Shown here one piece after another: positions 1 through 6,070 of a stretch of 6,070 bases of DNA (its first letter is position 1; each line of letters opens with the position of its first letter). The notes beneath the pieces are model-generated. The model ran no database searches, was not told the DNA's origin, and worked only from the letters and a program-made list of their open reading frames with translations. The stretch comes from VFJL01 sp043752345 (GTDB taxonomy: Bacteria; Pseudomonadota; Gammaproteobacteria; Burkholderiales; Nitrosomonadaceae), in the NCBI GenBank assembly GCA_043752345.1, contig JAYUYT010000052.1, forward strand, positions 1 through 6,070. Direction: 5' to 3'. The position numbers and the translations under genes are program-made.

Positions 1-380
1 GCAACGAAATCCATGCGCTCGGCGTATTGGGCCAATGTTTCAGCATCGACAGTATCCGTCTTGCTGTTTTTCATCAACACCTTGGCGAAGTTGTGGGAAG
101 ACTTCGGATTGACCACCATGAGCGCCACACCGGCGTCGTGAAGGGCGATGGATAAATCAAAATGATAAACCCCGGTGGCTTCCAGGCAGACGATGATGCC
201 TGGCAAATTGGCCAGCTTCTTTACAAGCCGGGCACGGTCGGCGGGGGTGTTGGCGAATTTCTGCGCTTTGTAGGGCATGCTGTTCTTGCGGATGATGAGG
301 ATCAATTCCTCCGCGCCGACATCAATTCCGGCGAAGAGCGATTTGGGTTCTTGATCTGTTTGTTTAAATTGAAGGGTCAT
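1..380 (-). CDS. IS110 family transposase (DEDD serine-type recombinase), N-terminal part
   Basis: Partial gene; 126 codons are present and the frame is open to the window edge. It starts at ATG 380-378 with MTLQFKQ. The N-terminal RuvC-like DEDD domain is recognisable: GIDVG with D20, CLEATGVYH with E67, and KTDTVDAETLAQY with D109 and D112. The spacing (47, 42 and 3 residues) fits the DEDD tetrad of IS110 transposases, where these acidic residues bind metal. The C-terminal domain with the catalytic serine is outside the window. In this family the enzyme, guided by an element-encoded bridge RNA, excises the element as a circle and inserts it at a short target. No strong Shine-Dalgarno is seen before the ATG (only ACGGAT), so expression may be low. 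No frameshift or stop occurs in the visible part. Confidence 0.93.
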   Translation of the reverse strand, partial: MTLQFKQTDQEPKSLFAGIDVGAEELILIIRKNSMPYKAQKFANTPADRARLVKKLANLPGIIVCLEATGVYHFDLSIALHDAGVALMVVNPKSSHNFAKVLMKNSKTDTVDAETLAQYAERMDFV

Positions 381-439
381 GATGTTTATCCGTAAGGTTA
401 AAAAAGAAAGTAAACTATCCACTGGTTTCCCGACCCTGC

Positions 440-592
440 ACATGCGCCTACCTTCCTTGTGTATACAGGCTCTAAGCCTCAGATACTCCTCGGTATGGGC
501 GAATAGGGCGGGAGGCCAATCTACGGTCAGGCTCTGGTTATAAAAACCAGTCCTCAGGCTGGGACGGCCTTCCCTGTGAATCGTGAATTCTT
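440..592 (-). ncRNA. Candidate IS110 bridge RNA (target loop and donor loop)
   Basis: Read on the minus strand, the leader of the transposase gene folds into two successive internal-loop stem-loops. Loop 1: an outer stem of 566-574 with 510-517 (GGGaAGGCC/GGCCTCCC, one bulge) and an apical hairpin 545-550/534-539 (CTGGTT/AACCAG). Loop 2: an outer stem of 504-510 with 445-450 (CGCcCTA/TAGGCG) and an apical hairpin 475-479/467-471 (AGGCT/AGCCT). A weak hairpin (578-581/587-590) precedes them. This order matches IS621: 5' stem-loop, target-binding loop, donor-binding loop. The 5' strand of loop 1 contains CCCAGCCT (556-563), identical to the REP sequence abutting the element; its 3' strand contains GTAG (521-524), complementary to CTAC. 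The 3' strand of loop 2 contains ACAAGG (455-460), complementary to CCTTGT at the left terminus. The ends are approximate, the folding was done by eye, and transcription is inferred. Confidence 0.6.
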
Positions 593-635
593 ACTTAACT
601 TCCTTAACAGCATTTCATTAAATTCGATCATACAA

Positions 636-706
636 GGCTGGGGTGAGCTTGCGAACCCCAGCATTCCGAGATCACATGTTGCTGGGGTTCGTACCTTACC
701 CCAGCC
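636..706. repeat. REP-like inverted pair next to the IS110 left end
   Basis: Two arms, 636-663 (beginning GGCTGGGGTGAGC) and 680-706 (ending TTACCCCAGCC), are imperfect reverse complements separated by 16 bp. Each arm is itself a small hairpin with a CTGGGGT/ACCCCAG stem. This is the layout of paired REP elements in opposite orientation (BIME-like), which are extragenic and often many-copy. Copy number cannot be seen here. The outer edge of the left arm coincides with the inferred IS110 junction, while the right arm continues into CTACAGT and appears to be an undisturbed copy of the same junction sequence. The structure could also affect transcription between the IS and the protease gene. Confidence 0.8.
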
Positions 707-775
707 TACAGTATTCGCATAGATTAACCTTCACTCTTTGGATGAATTCGCTACCGGGTAGATTGCACGATTTTT

Positions 776-844
776 GCAGCGCATGGCTGCGTTGCAACTC
801 CTTGGAATGGAATGACCATTCCGCGTCGTTGCGCCTTGCCCTGC
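776..844. repeat. Long imperfect palindrome, extragenic repeat candidate
   Basis: The centre is a perfect 7-bp hairpin, GGAATGG (804-810) and CCATTCC (816-822), with a 5-nt loop. Outward the arms pair imperfectly: GCAGcGCAtGGC at 776-787 against GCCttGCCCTGC at 833-844, with mismatches and bulges between. The sequence is unrelated to the REP pair at 636-706. It looks like a dispersed extragenic palindrome of the kind common between betaproteobacterial genes, but that is inference because only one copy lies in the window. There is no T-tract, so it is not an obvious intrinsic terminator. Confidence 0.55.
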
Positions 845-955
845 ACACCAAAAACCGCACACTCTACCTCGTTCAATTGCCGGATTTAGGATGATAGACC
901 TTGAGTGTCAGGGGGGAATCAGCTAGCCTAACTTGCCTCTACCTAATTGCATTGC

Positions 956-960
956 TAAGG
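956..960 (+). promoter_or_regulatory. Shine-Dalgarno for the original start of the Lon-related gene
   Basis: TAAGG lies 7 nt before ATG 968. It supports 968 as the ancestral start codon even though that frame now stops at 1079-1081. Confidence 0.6.
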
Positions 961-967
961 TTAAAAA

Positions 968-1081
968 ATGCCGATCTCAAACCTGACCCCCACCGATCTG
1001 CGCCTCACCATCGACCCGACTTCGCTTGGGTTCTCCGATACCTCGGAATTGCTGCAGTATCCGCTGCCGTGGATCGGATAG
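968..1081 (+). pseudogene. Detached N-terminal 37 codons of the Lon-related protease, ended by amber TAG
   Basis: The frame beginning MPISNLTPTDLRL is in register with the downstream protease frame (126 nt, 42 codons, before its ATG) and has a good Shine-Dalgarno. It ends with PLPWIG, then TAG at 1079-1081, then ERAEMAARFGL. Related proteins read IGQERA followed by FGL here, so the TAG replaces a conserved glutamine codon. CAG to TAG is one transition. With the stop read as Gln the protein would be 805 residues, near the roughly 800 I expect for the family. The IGQ segment is the AAA+ element that normally contacts adenine. The change may be a true nonsense mutation, an assembly or sequencing error, or a suppressed amber codon. 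Confidence 0.75.
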
Positions 1082-1084
1082 GAG
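1080..1084 (+). promoter_or_regulatory. Shine-Dalgarno overlapping the amber codon, possible restart site
   Basis: AGGAG overlaps the TAG stop (1079-1081) and ends 9 nt before ATG 1094. That ATG is the first possible in-frame start after the stop. A ribosome ending at the TAG would therefore stop on top of a usable initiation site, which could allow coupled re-initiation. AGGAG would also be present with CAG, so the mutation did not create it. Confidence 0.5.
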
Positions 1085-1093
1085 CGCGCGGAA

Positions 1094-3385
1094 ATGGCCG
1101 CTCGCTTTGGTCTCGGCATGGATCAGCCCGACTATAACCTGTTCGTGCTGGGGGAGGTTGGCAGCGGCCGTTCTTCGCTGTTGCGCCAGGCGATGGTCGC
1201 AGCCGCCGCCAACCGGGCGGCGCCGCCCGACTTATGCTATCTGCACAACTTCGATGCGCCGGAAAGGCCGCTGGCTCTGCGCCTGCCTGCCGGGCAGGGA
1301 CGCCTGCTGCGGCAGCATTTGGCACGCATGACAAAATCTCTGCTGACGGAAATACCGCAGCGCCTGGACGGGCAGGATTTCAAGGCCGAGAGCGAGCGCA
1401 TTGAAAAGGCCCACAAGGCAGAAGAAACCAAGGCCTATGCCGAACTCACCACCTTCGCCGAATCGCGCAATTTCACTATCCATCGCGAGGCTGGGCACAT
1501 AGTTTTTACTCTGTTGGGCAAGAAAGGACACATCCTTGCCGAGGACGAAGTGCTTACCCTGCCGAAGGAGCGCCGGGCCGAAATTGAGCAGGCCGAGCAG
1601 GAGTTGCGCGCCGAGATTACCCGCTATTTCGAGAAGACCCGGCCGATGGAGCGGGTCATGCATGAGGCGCTGGCAGCATTGCAGCGGCAGGTGGTGAAGC
1701 CGCTGCTGGAGCACGAATTGCAGGAAATCCGTGTCGGCTTGAAAAGACAGATCAAGGATTCCGTCAAGCTCGGTGCTTATCTGGAACAGGTCATGCGGGA
1801 TTTGCTCGACAATCTGGAACTGTTCAAGGTTTCCGATACCGATGAGGAAGGCCGGCAGGAGGAATTGGAGCGGGTGATGTCCCGCTACCGAGTTAACCTG
1901 GTAGTGGACAATGACGGTCTGAACGGTGCGCCGGTAATCGTCGAGGACAATCCGTTATTCCGCTCACTGTTCGGCAGCATCGAATACCAGTCCGAGAACG
2001 ACGTGCTGGTGACTGATTTTACCCGCATCCGCGCCGGCAGCCTGCTCAAGGCGCACGGCGGTTTCCTCATGCTGCATCTGCGCGATCTGCTGGCCGATGG
2101 TCTGGTGTGGGAGAAGCTGCGCCGTTTGCTGCGCAGCGGCAGGCTGCAGATCGAGGAACCGGGCACGGCTTTCACCTCGATTGCGGCGGTCTCGCTGGTA
2201 CCTGAGGCGGTGGATGTAGAAGTCAAGATTGTGCTGATCGGCTCACGCCAACAGTATTACGAGTTGCAGGAAGCAGACCCGGAGTTCGGGTGCCGCTTTC
2301 GCGTCAAGGTGGACTTTGCCGAGAGTTTTTCCGCCAGCGCCGAAACTCGCCGCGCCTCGGCCATTTTCGTCGCCCATGCCTGCCGGGAGCTGGGACTGCC
2401 GCATTTTTCCGCCGCCGCCATCGCGCGCCTGCTGGAGGATTCCCACCGGCAAGTGGATGACCAAGCCCGCCAAAGCGCGATCTTCGCCCGCGCCGAGGCG
2501 CTGGTGATGGAAAGTGCCGCACTGTGCCATGCGCGTGCCGGTCGCCTGGTCGAGGCAGCGGATGTCGAGGCCGCGCTGCGCGCACGCATCTTGCGCCATG
2601 ATTATCCTGAACAACGCCTGCAGGAATCCATCGCCGAAGGTGATGTGCTGATCACGCTGCATGGCGAGAAAGTGGGACAGCTCAACAGTCTGACCCAAGT
2701 GGATCTGGGGGATTACCGCTTTGGCTTCCCGGTACGCGTCACGGCGCGCACCTTTGCCGGTGAAGATGGCTTGCTCAACATCGAACGCGAGGTGGAAATG
2801 TCCGGGCCGATCCACGATAAGGGCGTATTCATTCTGCAGAACTATCTGTCCGCATTATTTGTCCACACCGCCCCGCTCGCGCTCAATGCCTCAATTGTGT
2901 TCGAACAGGAATATCACGGCATGGAAGGGGATTCTGCATCCTGTGCCGAGCTTTATGTCCTGCTCTCGTCCCTGTCGGATTTACCTCTCAAACAGAGCAT
3001 TGCCGTTACCGGCGCAGTCAATCAGCACGGCGAAGTGTTGCCGGTGGGCGGGATCAACGAAAAAATAGAAGGTTACTTCCGCGTGTGCGAAATGGCCGGA
3101 CTGGATGGCAGTCAGGGTGTGCTGATTCCGCACCGCAACCGCCGGCACTTGATGCTGGAACGCAAGGTGGTCGAAGCGGTCGCCAAAGGTTTATTCCATA
3201 TCCATACTGCGGAGCACGTGAGCGAAGGCATGGAACTGCTTGCCGGATGCTCGTTTGGCATAGCGGACGTGGCAGGTAGTTATCCGCATGACAGTGTGCT
3301 GGGCCGCGCGCAGCAGACCCTGCTGGCCTATCGTCACGCCTGCCAGGAGTCGCAACATCCGAAGGCGGGACGCAAGCGCTTGTGA
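1094..3385 (+). CDS. Lon-related ATP-dependent protease (AAA_32 plus Lon protease domain), N-terminally truncated
   Basis: 763 codons encoding a cytoplasmic AAA+ serine protease of the Lon-related/LonB-like family, expected to unfold and degrade proteins; its substrates are unknown. The Walker A region is GEVGSGRS at residues 20-27, with Arg in the usual Lys position. A charged helical, coiled-coil-like insertion spans about 157-262. A Walker-B-like strand, AHGGFLML (320-327), lacks the canonical DE pair, and a sensor-1-like KIVLIGSR lies at 378-385. The C-terminal Lon protease domain is intact: EGDSAS with the catalytic Ser at S614, and GGINEK with the catalytic Lys at K657, forming the Ser-Lys dyad. 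The natural N-terminus (42 residues, including the IGQ adenine-contact segment) is severed by TAG 1079-1081. A product made from 1094 keeps the proteolytic domain but may hydrolyse ATP poorly. There are no other lesions over 763 codons, so the stop is recent, erroneous or tolerated. The gene is convergent with the small secreted-protein gene. Confidence 0.85.
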   Translation: MAARFGLGMDQPDYNLFVLGEVGSGRSSLLRQAMVAAAANRAAPPDLCYLHNFDAPERPLALRLPAGQGRLLRQHLARMTKSLLTEIPQRLDGQDFKAESERIEKAHKAEETKAYAELTTFAESRNFTIHREAGHIVFTLLGKKGHILAEDEVLTLPKERRAEIEQAEQELRAEITRYFEKTRPMERVMHEALAALQRQVVKPLLEHELQEIRVGLKRQIKDSVKLGAYLEQVMRDLLDNLELFKVSDTDEEGRQEELERVMSRYRVNLVVDNDGLNGAPVIVEDNPLFRSLFGSIEYQSENDVLVTDFTRIRAGSLLKAHGGFLMLHLRDLLADGLVWEKLRRLLRSGRLQIEEPGTAFTSIAAVSLVPEAVDVEVKIVLIGSRQQYYELQEADPEFGCRFRVKVDFAESFSASAETRRASAIFVAHACRELGLPHFSAAAIARLLEDSHRQVDDQARQSAIFARAEALVMESAALCHARAGRLVEAADVEAALRARILRHDYPEQRLQESIAEGDVLITLHGEKVGQLNSLTQVDLGDYRFGFPVRVTARTFAGEDGLLNIEREVEMSGPIHDKGVFILQNYLSALFVHTAPLALNASIVFEQEYHGMEGDSASCAELYVLLSSLSDLPLKQSIAVTGAVNQHGEVLPVGGINEKIEGYFRVCEMAGLDGSQGVLIPHRNRRHLMLERKVVEAVAKGLFHIHTAEHVSEGMELLAGCSFGIADVAGSYPHDSVLGRAQQTLLAYRHACQESQHPKAGRKRL

Positions 3386-3423
3386 TGGCGCACGGCAAGG
3401 CTGTCGCTGCTGCGCGTTAGCCC

Positions 3424-3460
3424 ATCGCACCCGATCCACTCAGGGCGACGACGGTGCGAT
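3424..3460. terminator. Possible bidirectional terminator hairpin between convergent genes
   Basis: ATCGCACC (3424-3431) and GGTGCGAT (3453-3460) are perfect 8-bp inverted arms around a 21-nt loop, lying between the two convergent stop codons. The position suits a shared terminator. The large loop and the lack of a T-tract on either side make intrinsic termination doubtful. Confidence 0.3.
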
Positions 3461-3708
3461 TACTTGACGCCGAGAATACCCATCGCCTTGCCAAGGGTTT
3501 CGACTGATTCCTTGTGCTTGCCTTCTTTATGCAGCACTTCGCCTTCAGCGCGCAGTTTTTTGACTTCCGCCGCCTGAGCCTCGCTCAGTTTCGGGTTCTT
3601 TTCCAGCGCCGCGTCGATTTTTCTCATGTCGCTTGTACAGTGATACGCAAACGCCACGCTGCTGAACAGGGTCAGGGCGGCAATGGCAATTAGCTGACGT
3701 AGTTTCAT
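3460..3708 (-). CDS. Small secreted/periplasmic protein of unknown function
   Basis: 82 codons from ATG 3708-3706, preceded by GGAGG about 5 nt upstream; this favours it over the in-frame ATG 36 nt further out. Residues 1-21 form a Sec signal peptide: KLR at the N-terminus, a hydrophobic core (LIAIAALTLF) and an AFA cleavage site. The mature protein of about 61 residues is hydrophilic and helical, with a single Cys (C24) near its N-terminus, a SEAQAAEVKKLRAEGEVLHK helix and a GKHKESVETLGKAM segment that resembles one half of a TPR hairpin. The lack of a lipobox argues against a lipoprotein. Similar small hypothetical proteins occur in betaproteobacteria, but I know of no assigned function. 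It has its own promoter and is divergent from ettA and convergent with the protease gene. Confidence 0.85.
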   Translation of the reverse strand: MKLRQLIAIAALTLFSSVAFAYHCTSDMRKIDAALEKNPKLSEAQAAEVKKLRAEGEVLHKEGKHKESVETLGKAMGILGVK

Positions 3709-3749
3709 ATGATCCTCCGGTGTGAGATTTATCGAGTGCATCAAGAAAA

Positions 3750-3778
3750 AGTATAGACCAGTTAACGACTTTCGTCAT
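3750..3778 (-). promoter_or_regulatory. Sigma70-type promoter for the small secreted-protein gene
   Basis: On the minus strand, -35 ATGACG (3773-3778, 4 of 6 matches to TTGACA) and -10 TATACT (3750-3755, 5 of 6 matches to TATAAT) are separated by exactly 17 bp. They lie about 42 bp upstream of the start codon. Confidence 0.6.
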
Positions 3779-3779
3779 A

Positions 3780-3793
3780 CCAGATGCATCTGG
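3780..3793. promoter_or_regulatory. Perfect 14-bp palindrome, operator candidate
   Basis: CCAGATGCATCTGG is a perfect dyad that begins 2 bp upstream of the -35 of the minus-strand promoter and lies about 60 bp upstream of the ettA -10. The position suits a dimeric regulator acting on the secreted-protein gene, perhaps on both. No particular regulator is recognised. Confidence 0.4.
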
Positions 3794-3854
3794 CGTGCCG
3801 GGAAATGCGTTCTGCGGATTAGACGGGACAACAGCATTAAAAAAAGCGAAAGGG

Positions 3855-3860
3855 TATAAT
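3855..3860 (+). promoter_or_regulatory. -10 element of the likely ettA promoter
   Basis: TATAAT is a perfect -10 hexamer on the plus strand within AGGGTATAATTC. No good -35 sits at the standard distance (CAGCAT at 17 bp is poor). Transcription from here would give ettA a leader of roughly 100 nt that contains the tandem repeat at 3914-3947. Confidence 0.5.
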
Positions 3861-3913
3861 TCAGCAGCGAAATTGAGGTGAATCTGTTCGCCTTGAGTAC
3901 TGCACTCTCAAGA

Positions 3914-3947
3914 TAAACCAGACACCATTTTAAACCAGACACCATTT
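3914..3947. repeat. Perfect 17-bp tandem duplication in the ettA leader
   Basis: TAAACCAGACACCATTT occurs twice head to tail with no spacer (3914-3930 and 3931-3947), ending 20 nt before the ettA start codon. Identity over both copies suggests a recent slippage duplication. The unit has no internal dyad symmetry. Confidence 0.9.
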
Positions 3948-3967
3948 CTTACTGATACCAACACACT

Positions 3968-5632
<1,665 letters not shown>

Positions 5633-5658
5633 TTGCTTGATATGCTTCCAATTTGCAT

Positions 5659-6070
5659 ATGACTAATACCAATGCCACGTTTGATGTATGCGCAGTGTTC
5701 GCAAGCGGGGCGAGGGAAATCCTTGCTGCGCGGGATATGGCTGGTCATATTCACGCAAGCAAAGATATTAGGGCAGCAGGGAATGAGGTTGAAATCGCCG
5801 TAAGAGAGTATTTGGCTCGAACTCTCCCGACCAAATTTCATGTGACACACGGTCATTTGATTGACAGTGTAGGCACCGTAAGTTCGCAACAGGACATCAT
5901 AATTTCCGACAATACTCTTTTGCCCGCATTGTTGCGGGCAAAAGATGGAACAGAATATGTACCGTTTGATAGCACTTATGCGTTTGGTGAGGTGAAATCA
6001 ACTTATCGACATTCTGATGGGCCTATTCAGAAATTCAGCTCAAGCATTCAGCGAATAAAAAGTGAAATGG
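5659..6070 (+). CDS. DUF6602-like protein with PD-(D/E)XK-type nuclease motif (partial, 3' end outside)
   Basis: 137 codons are present, open to the window end. ATG 5659 is the first start after an in-frame TGA at 5638-5640; no Shine-Dalgarno is visible. The N-terminal helical part (FDVCAVFASGAREILAARD, then GNEVEIAVREYLARTLP) leads to HVTHGHLIDSVGTVSSQQDIIISD and later FGEVKST. E45, D79 and E111-V-K113 fit the E...D...ExK order of PD-(D/E)XK nuclease folds, and the arrangement resembles the DUF6602 family. No function is established for this family to my knowledge; nuclease activity is inferred from the motif. The gene is visibly less GC-rich than ettA just 26 bp upstream, suggesting acquired DNA. 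No terminator separates the two, so read-through from ettA is possible. The fold call is moderate, the gene call firm. Confidence 0.7.
   Translation, partial: MTNTNATFDVCAVFASGAREILAARDMAGHIHASKDIRAAGNEVEIAVREYLARTLPTKFHVTHGHLIDSVGTVSSQQDIIISDNTLLPALLRAKDGTEYVPFDSTYAFGEVKSTYRHSDGPIQKFSSSIQRIKSEM
5918..5943. repeat. Perfect 11-bp inverted repeat inside the DUF6602-like gene
   Basis: TTTTGCCCGCA (5918-5928) and TGCGGGCAAAA (5933-5943) form a perfect stem with a 4-nt loop (TTGT) inside codons of the DUF6602-like gene. The T-run precedes and the A-run follows the GC stem on either strand, so it lacks the trailing T-tract of an intrinsic terminator except through the stem itself. Confidence 0.8.

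Larger units (their letters stand above)
1..635 (-). mobile_element. IS110-family insertion sequence, left end and 5' part of transposase gene (partial)
   Basis: The transposase gene on the minus strand belongs to the IS110 family, and about 255 bp of structured non-coding DNA lies upstream of it, as in the IS110 group (IS1111-type elements carry their long non-coding RNA region downstream instead). IS110 elements lack classical terminal inverted repeats, so the boundary is inferred. The two arms of the adjacent REP-like inverted repeat agree up to the minus-strand dinucleotide CT at 635-636 and diverge immediately beyond it. CT is also the core used by the best-studied member, IS621. The element is therefore placed at 1 to about 635, core included. 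The right end lies outside the window. Family assignment is firm; the exact left boundary is an inference. Confidence 0.75.
707..967. other. Non-coding spacer upstream of the Lon-related gene
   Basis: No convincing gene is seen. Open frames here lack ribosome binding sites, overlap palindromes and resemble no family I recognise. The stretch holds the long imperfect palindrome at 776-844 and the Shine-Dalgarno at 956-960. Only weak promoter-like hexamers are visible before the protease gene, for example TTGAGT at 901-906 and TAGCCT at 924-929 with 17 bp between them. These are too degenerate to call. Confidence 0.6.

Noticed and set aside
162..395. Plus-strand open frame of 77 codons
   Set aside because: It is antisense to the IS110 transposase, whose catalytic motifs are clear on the minus strand, and it has no family resemblance.
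643..894. Plus-strand open frame of 83 codons across the REP pair
   Set aside because: It runs through both palindromes, has no ribosome binding site and low-information protein sequence; treated as chance.
901..1137. Plus-strand open frame of 78 codons
   Set aside because: It overlaps the true Lon-related frame starting at 968 in another register; the protein resembles nothing known.
3709..3744. Longer start for the small secreted protein (12 extra residues)
   Set aside because: The strong GGAGG and the signal peptide begin at ATG 3708; the extension would sit before the signal peptide and overlap the promoter's transcribed leader.
5918..5943. Intrinsic terminator
   Set aside because: On both strands the T-run precedes the stem and an A-run follows it, the opposite of a rho-independent terminator.

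Overview
The window looks like chromosomal DNA of a Gram-negative proteobacterium, most likely a betaproteobacterium. The grounds are GC-rich coding sequence, an EttA protein very close to the proteobacterial type, a long Lon-related protease, a small Sec-exported protein of a kind I associate with betaproteobacteria, and REP-like palindromes in the spacer. The lineage call is inference; the window has no rRNA or tRNA gene.

Layout. Positions 1-635 hold the 5' part of an IS110-family insertion sequence read on the minus strand: the N-terminal 126 codons of a DEDD transposase/recombinase (1-380) and its non-coding left end (381-635). The left end folds into two consecutive internal-loop stem-loops with the architecture of an IS110 bridge RNA. 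Segments in these loops match the REP-like sequence the element abuts and the element's own left terminus. The REP-like inverted pair (636-706) follows, then a second, unrelated imperfect palindrome (776-844) and a spacer leading to a Lon-related ATP-dependent protease gene. That gene has an intact 763-codon frame (1094-3385), but its natural N-terminus (from 968) is cut off by an in-frame TAG at 1079-1081, at the position of a normally conserved Gln.

Convergent to the protease gene is a small gene for a secreted 82-residue protein (3460-3708, minus). It is divergent from ettA (3968-5632, plus), which encodes the ribosome-associated translational throttle ABC-F ATPase. The 259-bp divergent spacer holds one promoter for each direction, a perfect 14-bp palindrome, and a perfect 17-bp tandem duplication in the ettA leader. 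Only 26 bp after ettA starts a less GC-rich gene for a DUF6602-like protein with a PD-(D/E)XK-type nuclease motif; it runs off the window end and probably marks the start of acquired DNA.

The genes do not form one pathway. This is a housekeeping core (protease, ettA) flanked by a mobile element on the left and accessory DNA on the right. The most interesting signal is the guide-like RNA in the IS110 left end, whose candidate target, core and donor matches can be read directly from the sequence.
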